Part shown: positions 46,845 to 55,327 of the stretch, piece by piece | How positions within the stretch are numbered: the stretch's first letter is position 1 | Layout: each line of letters begins with the position of its first letter | From: Burkholderiales bacterium | GTDB taxonomy: Bacteria; Pseudomonadota; Gammaproteobacteria; Burkholderiales; Burkholderiaceae_C | Length of the DNA stretch: 64,000 nt | Assembly: GCA_028868855.1 (NCBI GenBank) | Contig: JAGWTR010000005.1 | Location: 1 to 64,000, forward strand | Reading direction: 5' to 3' | Program-made: the position numbers and the translations under genes | The notes under the pieces: generated by a model | What the model was told of the DNA's origin: nothing | Databases searched by the model: none | The model's input: only the letters and a program-made list of their open reading frames with translations

Positions 46845-47879
46845 TTACTTGTACGCAACAGGCTTGCCAGCGGCATCAACCACGGTGGCCCACTGCTTGC
46901 GAACCAAGTCCTTCACGGACATGGGCAGCGGCACGTACTCCAGCTCCGCAGCGGTCTTGTCCCCGTTGATGTAGGCCCACTCAAAGAACTTCAGGGAAGC
47001 GGCGCCTTGAGCAGGCTTTTCCTGACTCTTGTGCATCAAGATGAACGTGGCGCCGCTCAGGGGCCAGGCATCCTTGCCGGACTGATTCGTCAGGACCTGA
47101 TAGAAAGACTTGTTCCACTCGGCGCTGGCGGCAGCAGCCTTGAAGGTCTGGTCGTCAGGTTGCACAAAATTGCCCGCAGCATTCTTCAATGACACGTGGG
47201 ACATCTTGTTTTGCTTGGCGTAGGCGTATTCGACATAGCCAATCGAGTTGGGCAGACGCTGCACGAAAGCAGACACCCCCTCGTTGCCCTTGCCACCTGC
47301 ACCGGCAGGCCAGTTCACTGCCGTACCCTCGCCCACCTTGGCCTTCCATTCGGCGTTCACCTTGGAGAGGTAGTTCGTGAAGATGAAGCTGGTACCCGAG
47401 CCGTCAGCGCGGCGCACAGGGGCAATGGCGGCATCGGGCAAAGGCACACCAGGATTTAACGCCGTGAGAGCAGGGTCGTTCCAACGGGTGATCTTGCCCA
47501 AATAGATGTTACCCAACACTTCGCCGGTCATCTTGATTTGCCCAGCTTGAATGCCCTTGATATTGACCACAGGCACCACGCCACCGATCACGGTCGGGAA
47601 TTGCACCAAGCCGTCCTTGGCAAGGTCTTCGTCCTTCAAAGGCATGTCGGAGGCACCGAAGTCCACTGTCTTGGCCTTGATCTGCTTGATGCCAGCGCCA
47701 GAGCCGACCGACTGGTAGTTGATGCGCACGCCGGTGGCCTTGTTGAATGCATCGGCCCATTTTGCATAGACAGGTGCGGGAAAGGTCGCGCCAGCACCAG
47801 TCACATCGTCAGCCAACACCCAGCCAGCCGACAACGACAAAGCCAGAGCCACAGCAGTACGGATCATCTTGAATTTCAT
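46845..47879 (-). CDS. pstS: Phosphate ABC transporter substrate-binding protein
   Basis: A 344-residue periplasmic phosphate receptor. The signal peptide covers residues 1-23 (cleavage after GWVLA), followed by DDVTGAGATFPAPVYAKWADAF. Phosphate-contact segments are YQSVGSGAGIKQI, DFGASDMPL and PVRRADGSGTSFIFTNYLSK. It is the first gene of the phosphate operon, with a Pho box and minus-10 upstream and an attenuating terminator downstream. Confidence 0.96.
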   Translation of the reverse strand: MKFKMIRTAVALALSLSAGWVLADDVTGAGATFPAPVYAKWADAFNKATGVRINYQSVGSGAGIKQIKAKTVDFGASDMPLKDEDLAKDGLVQFPTVIGGVVPVVNIKGIQAGQIKMTGEVLGNIYLGKITRWNDPALTALNPGVPLPDAAIAPVRRADGSGTSFIFTNYLSKVNAEWKAKVGEGTAVNWPAGAGGKGNEGVSAFVQRLPNSIGYVEYAYAKQNKMSHVSLKNAAGNFVQPDDQTFKAAAASAEWNKSFYQVLTNQSGKDAWPLSGATFILMHKSQEKPAQGAASLKFFEWAYINGDKTAAELEYVPLPMSVKDLVRKQWATVVDAAGKPVAYK

Positions 47880-47927
47880 GGGTTCACCTTTCGAAAGACA
47901 TGTGACAGACAGTTGTCAACAAGACGA

Positions 47928-47961
47928 ACTTTAGAAGTGGATTGTGACCGGTCTATGACAG
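47928..47961 (-). promoter_or_regulatory. Pho box and minus-10 of the pst operon
   Basis: On the minus strand the 7-mers CTGTCAT (47955-47961) and CGGTCAC (47944-47950) are separated by AGAC, giving the 11-bp period of a Pho box. After exactly 10 bases comes TAAAGT (47928-47933) as minus-10, the geometry in which PhoB replaces the minus-35 contact. Confidence 0.75.
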
Positions 47962-48019
47962 TCAGGCCAGCGCTGTCATAAATCTCATGGCGCGTGCGGC
48001 TCATGCCCACATGACATCG

Positions 48020-48064
48020 CTGTCATATTTTATTCACCGCAATGTCATAAGACAATTTTATGGT
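48020..48064 (+). promoter_or_regulatory. Pho-box repeats facing the fasciclin lipoprotein gene
   Basis: On the plus strand CTGTCAT (48020), TATTCAC (48031) and ATGTCAT (48042) follow each other with an 11-bp period. Ten bases later comes TATGGT (48059-48064) as a possible minus-10. The outer two repeats are close to consensus and the middle one is weak. An extra CTGTCAT half-site lies at 47973. Confidence 0.6.
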
Positions 48065-48113
48065 GCCAGGGCGCCCCGGATGGTCCGTGGGCAAGACTGA
48101 TTCGGAGACCCGT

Positions 48114-48653
48114 ATGCACGCTAGCCACATCCAGAATGTTCCCTGCAAATTCAGCCTGCGGGCGGTCGCGGTGCTGGCCGCTTTGATGAGCCTCACGGCG
48201 TGCGCCACCGCTGAACCGACGCTGGCCAAGACCGCGACCACGACGACCTTGATCGTCGCTACCGCTCAAGCGCCTGAGCTATCAACCTTTACCAAGCTGG
48301 TTCAGCAAGCCGGCCTAAGTGCAGCCCTGGAAGCCGCTGGCCCCGTGACGGTGTTCGCGCCCACGGATGAAGCCTTCAAGGCTGTGCCAGCAGCCACCCT
48401 GGACAAGCTATCCAAGGACCCAGTACTGCTGAAGTCGGTGCTGACCTACCACATGATTCCTGGCGGCCTCAAAGCCGCCGACCTTGGCACCAACACTGGC
48501 TTGACCACGTTGAATGGCGCCAAACTGGCGGTGTCCAAGGCGGGGGACTTCGTGACCGTCGATGACGGCTTGGTCACCAAAGCGGACATCAACGCCACCA
48601 ATGGCGTGATTCACGAGATCGACCGCTTGCTAATGCCTGCCGTCAATAAGTAA
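48114..48653 (+). CDS. Fasciclin (FAS1) domain lipoprotein
   Basis: A 179-residue secreted protein. The signal peptide ends in a lipobox LTAC (residues 27-30), so it should be lipid-anchored at Cys30 on the envelope. The single FAS1 domain covers residues about 45-178: STFTKLVQQAGLSAALEAAGPVTVFAPTDEAF is the H1 region and GVIHEIDRLLMP the H2 region. FAS1 domains mediate adhesion or matrix contacts. I took the ATG at 48114 with GGAG six bases before it; an ATG at 48060 would lie inside the proposed minus-10. The Pho-box repeats upstream suggest phosphate-starvation control. Confidence 0.88.
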   Translation: MHASHIQNVPCKFSLRAVAVLAALMSLTACATAEPTLAKTATTTTLIVATAQAPELSTFTKLVQQAGLSAALEAAGPVTVFAPTDEAFKAVPAATLDKLSKDPVLLKSVLTYHMIPGGLKAADLGTNTGLTTLNGAKLAVSKAGDFVTVDDGLVTKADINATNGVIHEIDRLLMPAVNK

Positions 48654-48671
48654 GCCACATCCAGCCAGTGC

Positions 48672-50012
48672 TCACTCCTTGACCGTCTCAGCCAACTGCT
48701 CTGCACAGCGGTTCGCCAGGGCACCATCCTGCGCTTCGACCATGACGCGCAGCAAGGGCTCGGTGCCCGAAGGGCGGATCAGCACACGACCACGGCCCGC
48801 CAGTTGCTGCGACACCGACTCTTGAGCGGCTGCCAGAGCCTGGCTGTTTTTCCAGTCTTGCCCAGGTTTGAGCCGCACATTGATGAGCCGTTGCGGGAAC
48901 AAGGTCACATGCTCAAGCCACTGCGCCAGCGTGCGTCCGCTGCGCACCACAGCCTGCAAGACCTGCAAGGCGCTGACGATGCCGTCACCCGTGGTGTGGC
49001 AATCCAGAGCAATCAGGTGGCCCGACCCCTCTCCGCCCAGTTGCCATCCCCGCGACACAAGCTCCTCCAGCACATGGCGATCGCCCACTTTGGCTCGCAC
49101 AAACCCCACGCCAAGCTCCTGCAAGGCCAGCTCCACCGCCATGTTGGTCATCAACGTACCGACCGCGCCGGGCACTTCCAGACCTTGCGCCAGGCGATCG
49201 GCCACCATCACGTAGAGCAGCTCGTCACCGTTGAACAAACGCCCAGTGCTGTCCACCAGCTGCAGGCGATCAGCGTCACCATCCAGCGCAATGCCATAGT
49301 CGGCCTGGTGGTCCTTGACGGCCTGCACCAGCGCCTGAGGGTGAGTTGCACCAACGCCCTCATTGATGTTGAGCCCATTGGGAGAGCACCCGATCGAGAT
49401 CACTTCGGCGCCAAGCTCATGGAACACCGCTGGCGCCACGTGATAGGCCGCCCCATGAGCCGAGTCGACCACCAGTTTCAAGCCTTTAAGGCCATGGAGC
49501 GCCATGCTTGACGAAAGGGTGCTCTTGCAAAATTCGATGTACCGGCCTCGTGCGTCTTCCAGGCGCCGCGCCTTGCCCAGACTGGGTGAATCAACCCACG
49601 TCGGAGCTTGCGCCAACGCCACTTCAACGTCCCGTTCCCACTCGTCGGGCAATTTCTCACCATGCGCCGAGAAAAACTTGATGCCGTTGTCCGCAAATGG
49701 GTTGTGAGAGGCGCTAATAACCACCCCCAGGTCCAGGCGCAGCGCACGCGTCAGATAGGCCACGCCGGGTGTGGGTAACGGCCCGGTCAGCAGCACATCA
49801 ACCCCGGCCGACGCAAAGCCAGCTTCCAGGGCCGATTCCAACATGTAGCCCGAAATGCGGGTGTCCTTGCCGATCAGGACGGTCGGACGCGCAGAGGTTC
49901 GGCGCAGGACCTGCCCGACGGCATGACCCAGCCGCAATACAAAGTCAGGGGTAATGGGCGCTTGACCAACCGTACCGCGGATGCCGTCAGTACCAAAATA
50001 TTGTCTGCTCAT
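48672..50012 (-). CDS. glmM: Phosphoglucosamine mutase
   Basis: A 446-residue enzyme converting glucosamine-6-phosphate to glucosamine-1-phosphate for UDP-GlcNAc, peptidoglycan and lipopolysaccharide. It starts [16 protein letters not shown]. The phosphoserine is Ser102 in [13 protein letters not shown], the metal loop is [13 protein letters not shown], and the sugar-binding loop is [11 protein letters not shown]. The phosphate-binding [15 protein letters not shown] is near the C-terminus. It follows folP, as is common in proteobacteria. The start at 50012 fits the family; the longer frame adds 20 doubtful residues. Confidence 0.96.
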   Translation of the reverse strand: MSRQYFGTDGIRGTVGQAPITPDFVLRLGHAVGQVLRRTSARPTVLIGKDTRISGYMLESALEAGFASAGVDVLLTGPLPTPGVAYLTRALRLDLGVVISASHNPFADNGIKFFSAHGEKLPDEWERDVEVALAQAPTWVDSPSLGKARRLEDARGRYIEFCKSTLSSSMALHGLKGLKLVVDSAHGAAYHVAPAVFHELGAEVISIGCSPNGLNINEGVGATHPQALVQAVKDHQADYGIALDGDADRLQLVDSTGRLFNGDELLYVMVADRLAQGLEVPGAVGTLMTNMAVELALQELGVGFVRAKVGDRHVLEELVSRGWQLGGEGSGHLIALDCHTTGDGIVSALQVLQAVVRSGRTLAQWLEHVTLFPQRLINVRLKPGQDWKNSQALAAAQESVSQQLAGRGRVLIRPSGTEPLLRVMVEAQDGALANRCAEQLAETVKE

Positions 50013-50075
50013 GGGCTGTGCAATGTGGGTAATGCTTGATTGTCGCGTGGAATGTGGACTGACCGCATCCAAAAT

Positions 50076-50933
50076 TTAGGGGGATGCCGGGCTCTGCGCA
50101 GGTTTCAACAGGCCCGCCGCAGCCCACACCTTGAGGGCATCCACGGTGGGCGCAACATCGTGCACTCGCACGATGTTGGCTCCGCGTTGAACGCTGGCCA
50201 AAGCCGCCGCGAGACTGGCTCCGAGCCGATCTCCCACATCCCGGCCGGTGATGTACCCCAGGGTGGACTTGCGGGACCACCCCACCAATAATGGCAGGCC
50301 CAGGTCAAGCAACTCATGTTGCCGGCGCAGCAATTCCAGGTTGTGGTCGGGCGTTTTGCCAAACCCGTATCCGGGGTCCAGGCACAGCCGCCCGAGCGCC
50401 ACGCCCTGGTGAGCCAGACGCTGCACACGCTCTTGCAAAAAATCGCGCACCTCCTGCAACACATCGCGATACACGGGGCGCCTCTGCATGGTGGCCGGAT
50501 CCGCTCCTTGCATGTGCATCAGGCAGACGCCACAGAGCCCATGCGATATGACCAAGGCCTCGCACCCCGGCGATTGCAAGGCCTGAATGTCGTTCAAGAT
50601 GTCCACGCCAGCGTCCAAGGCACGTTGCATCACTTCGCTTTTGGAGGTGTCGACCGACACGGGCACGCCGAGCTTGACGGCCTCAATGAGCACGCGTTCC
50701 AGCCGAGTCCATTCTTCCTGCGCGCTCAGGGTCGGTGCGCCAGGACGGGTCGATTCGCCGCCGATGTCCAGAATGTCCGCGCCTTCGCGCAGCAACTGCT
50801 CGCAATGGCGCAAAGCCGACAACGCATCGGCATGCTGACCACCGTCGGAAAAAGAATCGGGCGTGACATTGACGATGCCCATCACCCTGGGCCGGCTCAG
50901 ATCAATCTGGAATCGGGTGGTTTGCCAAAGCAT
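50076..50933 (-). CDS. folP: Dihydropteroate synthase
   Basis: A 285-residue TIM-barrel enzyme of folate synthesis that joins p-aminobenzoate to the pterin pyrophosphate; it is the target of sulfonamides. Conserved motifs are MGIVNVTPDSFSDGG, DIGGESTRPGA, VSVDTSKSEVM, LCLDPGYGFGKTPDHNLELL and VGWSRKSTLG. Downstream order ftsH-folP-glmM is the classic one. Confidence 0.96.
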   Translation of the reverse strand: MLWQTTRFQIDLSRPRVMGIVNVTPDSFSDGGQHADALSALRHCEQLLREGADILDIGGESTRPGAPTLSAQEEWTRLERVLIEAVKLGVPVSVDTSKSEVMQRALDAGVDILNDIQALQSPGCEALVISHGLCGVCLMHMQGADPATMQRRPVYRDVLQEVRDFLQERVQRLAHQGVALGRLCLDPGYGFGKTPDHNLELLRRQHELLDLGLPLLVGWSRKSTLGYITGRDVGDRLGASLAAALASVQRGANIVRVHDVAPTVDALKVWAAAGLLKPAQSPASP

Positions 50934-50998
50934 GGTGTTTCCGCAGCAACGACAACGGGGCCGAAGCCCCGTTTGGTCTGGTCAAAATACGCGCCGAA

Positions 50999-52903
50999 TC
51001 AAGCAGCAGCCGGCGCACCGTCCGGACTCACCGGGGGTTTGGGCGTTCCGCCCGGCGTAGAGACCTTGGGCAACCAATCCTTGGGTGGACGAGGCTCACG
51101 ACCCGACATGATTTCCTCGATCTGTTCGGCGTCAATGGTTTCCCATTCCAGCAGCGCCTTGGCCATGGCGTGCATCTTGTCCTGGTTATCCTCGATGAGT
51201 TTGCGGGCCACGCCGTATTGCTCGTCGATGATGCGCCGGATCACATGATCCACCGTTTGCATGGTCTGTTCAGACATGTTTGTGGTCTTGGTGACCGAAC
51301 GCCCCAGGAACACTTCGCCTTCATTGTCGGCATATACCATGGGGCCCAGTTCGTCTGTCATGCCATAGCGCATGACCATGTCTCGGGCAATCGCCGTGGC
51401 ACGCTCAAAGTCATTGCTGGCACCCGTGGTCATCTGGTTCATGAACACTTCTTCGGCAATGCGCCCACCGAACAGCACCGAGATGGTGTCCAGCATGCGT
51501 TCCTTGTCCATGCTGTAGCGGTCGGTTTCCGGCAATTGCATGGTCACCCCCAGCGCGCGACCGCGCGGGATGATGGTGACCTTGTGCACAGGGTCCGTCT
51601 TGGGCAGCAGGCGAGCCACCAAGGCGTGACCTGCCTCATGGTAGGCGGTGTTCTTGCGCTCTTCCTCCGGCATGATCAGCGACTTGCGCTCCGGGCCCAT
51701 CATGATCTTGTCCTTGGCCTTCTCGAAGTCCTGCATCTCCACCACACGGCCATTGCGACGCGCAGCGAACAAGGCCGCCTCGTTGACCAAGTTGGCCAAG
51801 TCAGCCCCGGAAAACCCCGGGGTGCCGCGTGCCAGGATGTCACAGCGGACGTCTTGCCCAACAGGGACCTTGCGCACATGCACGTTCAAGATTTGCTCGC
51901 GCCCACGCACGTCCGGCAAGGTCACGTAGACCTGACGGTCGAAACGGCCCGGACGCAGCAAGGCGGGGTCCAGGATGTCGGGACGGTTCGTCGCGGCAAT
52001 CACGATCACACCAAGATTGGTCTCGAAGCCGTCCATCTCCACCAGCATCTGGTTGAGGGTTTGCTCACGCTCATCATTGCCCCCGCCCAGGCCCGCTCCA
52101 CGATGGCGACCCACGGCGTCAATTTCATCGATGAAGATGATGCAAGGGGAATTCTTCTTGGCCTGCTCAAACATGTCGCGGACGCGAGATGCGCCCACAC
52201 CGACGAACATTTCAACGAAATCCGACCCCGAAATGGTAAAAAATGGAACTTTGGCTTCGCCTGCAATGCTCTTGGCCAACAGGGTCTTGCCGGTGCCCGG
52301 AGGGCCGACCAGCAGCACGCCACGAGGAATGCGGCCACCCAGTTTCTGGAACTTCTGCGGGTCACGCAGGAAGTCGACCAACTCCTTGACTTCTTCTTTG
52401 GCCTCGTCGCAGCCGGCCACGTCCGCAAAGGTGACGGTATTGTTGGAATCGTCCAACATGCGGGCGCGGCTCTTGCCGAAGCTGAACGCTCCGCCCTTAC
52501 CGCCGCCTTGCATCTGTCGCATGAAATAGACCCACACGCCAATCAGCAACAGCATCGGGCCCCAGGACACCAGCAAACTCATGATGAGCGACGGCTCTTC
52601 ACGGGGCTTGACGTCGAACTTGACACCGTTGTTGATCAGGTCGCCCACCAAGCCACGGTCGAGATAGGTTGCCGTGCTGCGCAGACGCTTGTCGTCGTTG
52701 GTGACCGCAATGATTTCGGTACCACCGCCACCTTCTTGCAACGTGACACTCTTGATTCGCTTGGCACGGACCTCTTCAAGGAAATCCGAATATCCGATTT
52801 GATTACCGGCCGTCGTGGCACGGTCGAACTGCTTGAACACGGTGAACAGCACCAGGGCGACCACCAGCCAGACAGCAATTTTCGAGAACCATTGATTGTT
52901 CAC
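50999..52903 (-). CDS. ftsH: ATP-dependent zinc metalloprotease FtsH
   Basis: A 634-residue inner-membrane AAA+ protease that degrades unassembled membrane proteins and regulators such as LpxC and sigma-32. The first membrane helix is [15 protein letters not shown], a periplasmic domain follows, and the second helix is [19 protein letters not shown]. The Walker A is GPPGTGKT (200-207), with the second region of homology in the [11 protein letters not shown] area and the zinc site HEAGH (422-426). The GTG at 52903 has AAGGAG six bases upstream, which decides the start; six further codons reach an ATG that lacks a site. The C-terminus is Pro-rich. Confidence 0.97.
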   Translation of the reverse strand: MNNQWFSKIAVWLVVALVLFTVFKQFDRATTAGNQIGYSDFLEEVRAKRIKSVTLQEGGGGTEIIAVTNDDKRLRSTATYLDRGLVGDLINNGVKFDVKPREEPSLIMSLLVSWGPMLLLIGVWVYFMRQMQGGGKGGAFSFGKSRARMLDDSNNTVTFADVAGCDEAKEEVKELVDFLRDPQKFQKLGGRIPRGVLLVGPPGTGKTLLAKSIAGEAKVPFFTISGSDFVEMFVGVGASRVRDMFEQAKKNSPCIIFIDEIDAVGRHRGAGLGGGNDEREQTLNQMLVEMDGFETNLGVIVIAATNRPDILDPALLRPGRFDRQVYVTLPDVRGREQILNVHVRKVPVGQDVRCDILARGTPGFSGADLANLVNEAALFAARRNGRVVEMQDFEKAKDKIMMGPERKSLIMPEEERKNTAYHEAGHALVARLLPKTDPVHKVTIIPRGRALGVTMQLPETDRYSMDKERMLDTISVLFGGRIAEEVFMNQMTTGASNDFERATAIARDMVMRYGMTDELGPMVYADNEGEVFLGRSVTKTTNMSEQTMQTVDHVIRRIIDEQYGVARKLIEDNQDKMHAMAKALLEWETIDAEQIEEIMSGREPRPPKDWLPKVSTPGGTPKPPVSPDGAPAAA

Positions 52904-53116
52904 CGCGGCTCCTTCTTCCAAACACCATTTGTGTCGGCTGGCGCAGGATGCAACCCAAAAACCGAAACAGATTCAAAACCCACGCATTCAAGCCACTGAG
53001 CACGCAGTCATAGCACTACATGGGGACGATTCTAAGCGAGTCAAGCCCCCCTCTGCACGAAGCAATCCGGGCGCCATCCAAGGATATGGGGGCATCACGG
53101 ACCTATATCAAAAAAA

Positions 53117-53791
53117 TCATCGATTTTTGGGCCCTATGCCCACCAAAAACGTTTCGGACGACTTGTCTCGCGACGCTTTTGGCTTGATGGGTTTGGTCAC
53201 GCGAAAAGACGCCTTGAACAACTCCACGAGTTGGCTGTAGCCACTGCCGTGAAAAACCTTGCAGACCAGCGCGCCCTCGGGCTTGAGGTGGGTCATCGAA
53301 AACTCAAGGGCCAGCTCTACCAGGTGGGCAATGCGCGCCGCGTCGGATGAATCGATGCCGCTGAGGTTGGGCGCCATGTCTGAAACCACAACGTCAACAG
53401 GGCGACCACCCACCAGCGCATTGAGTTGTTCGGCGACGCTATCCTCGCGGAAGTCCCCCTTGATGATCTTCACGCCCTCGATGGGTTCAAAATCGAGCAG
53501 GTCCAGCGCGATGATGGTGCCGTTGAGCTCACCCACCGCTGCGCCGCCAGCACCCGCATCCTTGGGCGCGAACTTGCGCCTAAGGTACTGGCTCCAGGCC
53601 CCGGGCGCAGCGCCAAGGTCGACCACCAACTGGCCGGGTTTGATCAAGCCCAGCGTTTCGTCAATTTCCTTGAGTTTGTAGGCCGCGCGGGCTCGATAGC
53701 CCTCTTTTTGGGCCAATCTGACGTAAGGATCGTGGATATGGTCGTTCAACCAGGCCTTATTGACCTTTTTACTTTTCGTTTTGACTTTCAT
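53117..53791 (-). CDS. rlmE: 23S rRNA (uridine-2552-2'-O)-methyltransferase RlmE
   Basis: A 224-residue FtsJ/RrmJ enzyme that methylates U2552 in the peptidyl-transferase A-loop. SAM motif I is [15 protein letters not shown], and the catalytic tetrad is visible as Lys in YKLKEID, Asp in [11 protein letters not shown], Lys in VCKVFHGSG and Glu in the C-terminal half. About 15 extra residues ([14 protein letters not shown]) interrupt the region after motif I compared with E. coli. It precedes ftsH, and yhbY is divergent. Confidence 0.95.
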   Translation of the reverse strand: MKVKTKSKKVNKAWLNDHIHDPYVRLAQKEGYRARAAYKLKEIDETLGLIKPGQLVVDLGAAPGAWSQYLRRKFAPKDAGAGGAAVGELNGTIIALDLLDFEPIEGVKIIKGDFREDSVAEQLNALVGGRPVDVVVSDMAPNLSGIDSSDAARIAHLVELALEFSMTHLKPEGALVCKVFHGSGYSQLVELFKASFRVTKPIKPKASRDKSSETFLVGIGPKNR

Positions 53792-53808
53792 GGCTCGATA
53801 ATAGAGGG

Positions 53809-54276
53809 ATGCCTGCTATTGAATTGACCACCGCCGAGCGTCGCGCCCTGAGGGCGGACGCACACCACCTTGATCCCGTCGTCATGATCGGGAATGAAGG
53901 CCTGACAACCAATGTCGTCAAAGAGACCGACCACGCACTGACGGCCCATGGCCTGATTAAAGTGCGTGTACTCGGAGACGACCGCGAGACGCGTAATGCG
54001 ATCTTCGCAGCTTTGTGCGACCAACTGAGCGCCGCACCGATCCAGCACATCGGAAAGTTGCTGATTTTGTGGCGCCCTGTGCCTGAAAAAGAAGCCCAGG
54101 AAACCGGTAGTGGAGACAACGGCTCCCGCGTGGTCAAGATCTTGAAGTTCTCCAAGAGCGGAACACGTCGCCCGGAGATCAAGAAGGTGACCGTGATGGG
54201 CAATCAGCGCGTCACCGCTGGGGGTTTGATCAAACGCGCCAAAAAACGCGTGCCGAGCACCAAGAAACCCGGCTAA
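53809..54276 (+). CDS. yhbY: YhbY family RNA-binding protein (CRM domain)
   Basis: A 155-residue protein with the CRM domain in residues 1-95: [39 protein letters not shown] and the GxxG-containing RNA-binding loop. YhbY associates with pre-50S ribosomes. The protein is longer than E. coli YhbY (about 97), with a basic tail ending [14 protein letters not shown] that could add RNA affinity. Its start lies 17 bases from the rlmE start. Confidence 0.9.
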   Translation: MPAIELTTAERRALRADAHHLDPVVMIGNEGLTTNVVKETDHALTAHGLIKVRVLGDDRETRNAIFAALCDQLSAAPIQHIGKLLILWRPVPEKEAQETGSGDNGSRVVKILKFSKSGTRRPEIKKVTVMGNQRVTAGGLIKRAKKRVPSTKKPG

Positions 54277-54287
54277 CGGCCCCACCC

Positions 54288-54722
54288 TCAACGGCGGCTA
54301 GTGAGCCGCCAGGCCAGCGCCAGCACCAGCGCCCCCTTGAGCACAAACATGCTTGAGGAGGCGGCATGCAAGGCTCCAAACGACCACCTGCCCTGCCCGG
54401 CCTTGGCGGCCTCAATCATGGGCTGCAAGGCAAAGTGGCCGAGCACCGTGGCAAACAAGGCCCCCAGCACCAACAGCAATTCGGTCGACATGACCGAGGT
54501 GCCGGGTTGCTGCGCCTGATCACGGGCGCGGCGACGTTCCATGAAAAACAACAGCATGGCCAGCACCATGCTGACCTGAGCCTCTACGGCGAAGATGCGC
54601 CCCGCAGCCAATCCGGCCACGGTGCGATCCAGCATGGCAAAGAGACTGGGCGCGGCGATCGCGCCCACAGCCACCAGAATGCCGACCCAGATGGCGGCCA
54701 GCAAGGTTTGTAGTCGCTGCAT
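54288..54722 (-). CDS. DUF4149 family membrane protein
   Basis: A 144-residue protein with four predicted membrane helices (TLLAAIWVGILVAVGAIAAPSLFAML, RIFAVEAQVSMVLAMLLFFM, TELLLVLGALFATVLGHFAL and the C-terminal segment MFVLKGALVLALAWRL), matching DUF4149. The function is unknown. It begins one base into the greA stop, so it is probably translated from the greA message. Confidence 0.83.
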   Translation of the reverse strand: MQRLQTLLAAIWVGILVAVGAIAAPSLFAMLDRTVAGLAAGRIFAVEAQVSMVLAMLLFFMERRRARDQAQQPGTSVMSTELLLVLGALFATVLGHFALQPMIEAAKAGQGRWSFGALHAASSSMFVLKGALVLALAWRLTSRR

Positions 54723-55198
54723 TACTGGTAGCGAACCTCGATGACTTCATAGTGCTTAACGCCGCCGGGCGCTTGCACTGCAGCCACATCGCCAGCCTCC
54801 TTGCCGATCAGGGCGCGCGCAATGGGGGAGCTGATAGACACCAGACCCAGCTTGATGTCGGCCTCGTCATCACCCACGATTTGATAGGTGACCGCATCGC
54901 CTGACTCCTCCTCTTCGAGGTCGACTGTGCTGCCAAACACCACGCGACCACCGGCATCCAGTGTCGCGGGATCGATGATTTGAGCGGCAGAAAGCTTGCC
55001 CTCAATTTCTTTGATGCGGCCTTCAATGAAGCCCTGCTTGTCCTTGGCCGCATCGTACTCGGCGTTTTCAGACAAATCGCCCTGAGCTCTGGCTTCAGCG
55101 ATGGCCAACACCACGGCAGGTCGCTCAACGTGCTTCAATCGTTGCAATTCTTCTTTGAGCTTTTCAGCACCGCGCTTGGTCACGGGAATGGTCGACAT
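54722..55198 (-). CDS. greA: Transcription elongation factor GreA
   Basis: A 158-residue factor that rescues backtracked RNA polymerase by stimulating transcript cleavage. The N-terminal coiled coil ([60 protein letters not shown]) carries the acidic [11 protein letters not shown] tip that coordinates Mg2+ in the polymerase. The C-terminal domain is FKBP-like. It lies downstream of carB, an arrangement common in proteobacteria. Confidence 0.96.
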   Translation of the reverse strand: MSTIPVTKRGAEKLKEELQRLKHVERPAVVLAIAEARAQGDLSENAEYDAAKDKQGFIEGRIKEIEGKLSAAQIIDPATLDAGGRVVFGSTVDLEEEESGDAVTYQIVGDDEADIKLGLVSISSPIARALIGKEAGDVAAVQAPGGVKHYEVIEVRYQ

Positions 55199-55285
55199 GA
55201 TTTGACTCTATAAATAAACGGAGCCGCAACTCTGAAACCATCATGGCGATGGATGCAGAGCGCGGCCCACGTGATTGTTTGTGCA

Positions 55286-55315
55286 GCCTGGGCAGCCGGT
55301 CGAGGCGCCCCAGGC
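55286..55315. terminator. Hairpin downstream of carB
   Basis: GCCTGGG and CCCAGGC, with an inner GCC/GGC pair, form a stem 12 bases past the carB stop. No U-run follows on the minus strand, so termination is uncertain. Confidence 0.4.
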
Positions 55316-55327
55316 AAGCCTTGCAGT

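Noticed and set aside
51170-52999. 609-codon open frame antisense to ftsH
   Set aside because: Long antisense frames are common in G+C-rich genes. Its translation is His/Gln-rich and unlike any protein, while ftsH is unmistakable.
53108-53125. AT-only inverted repeat at the end of rlmE
   Set aside because: The stem has almost no G-C pairs and overlaps the coding end, so it is too weak to call a terminator.
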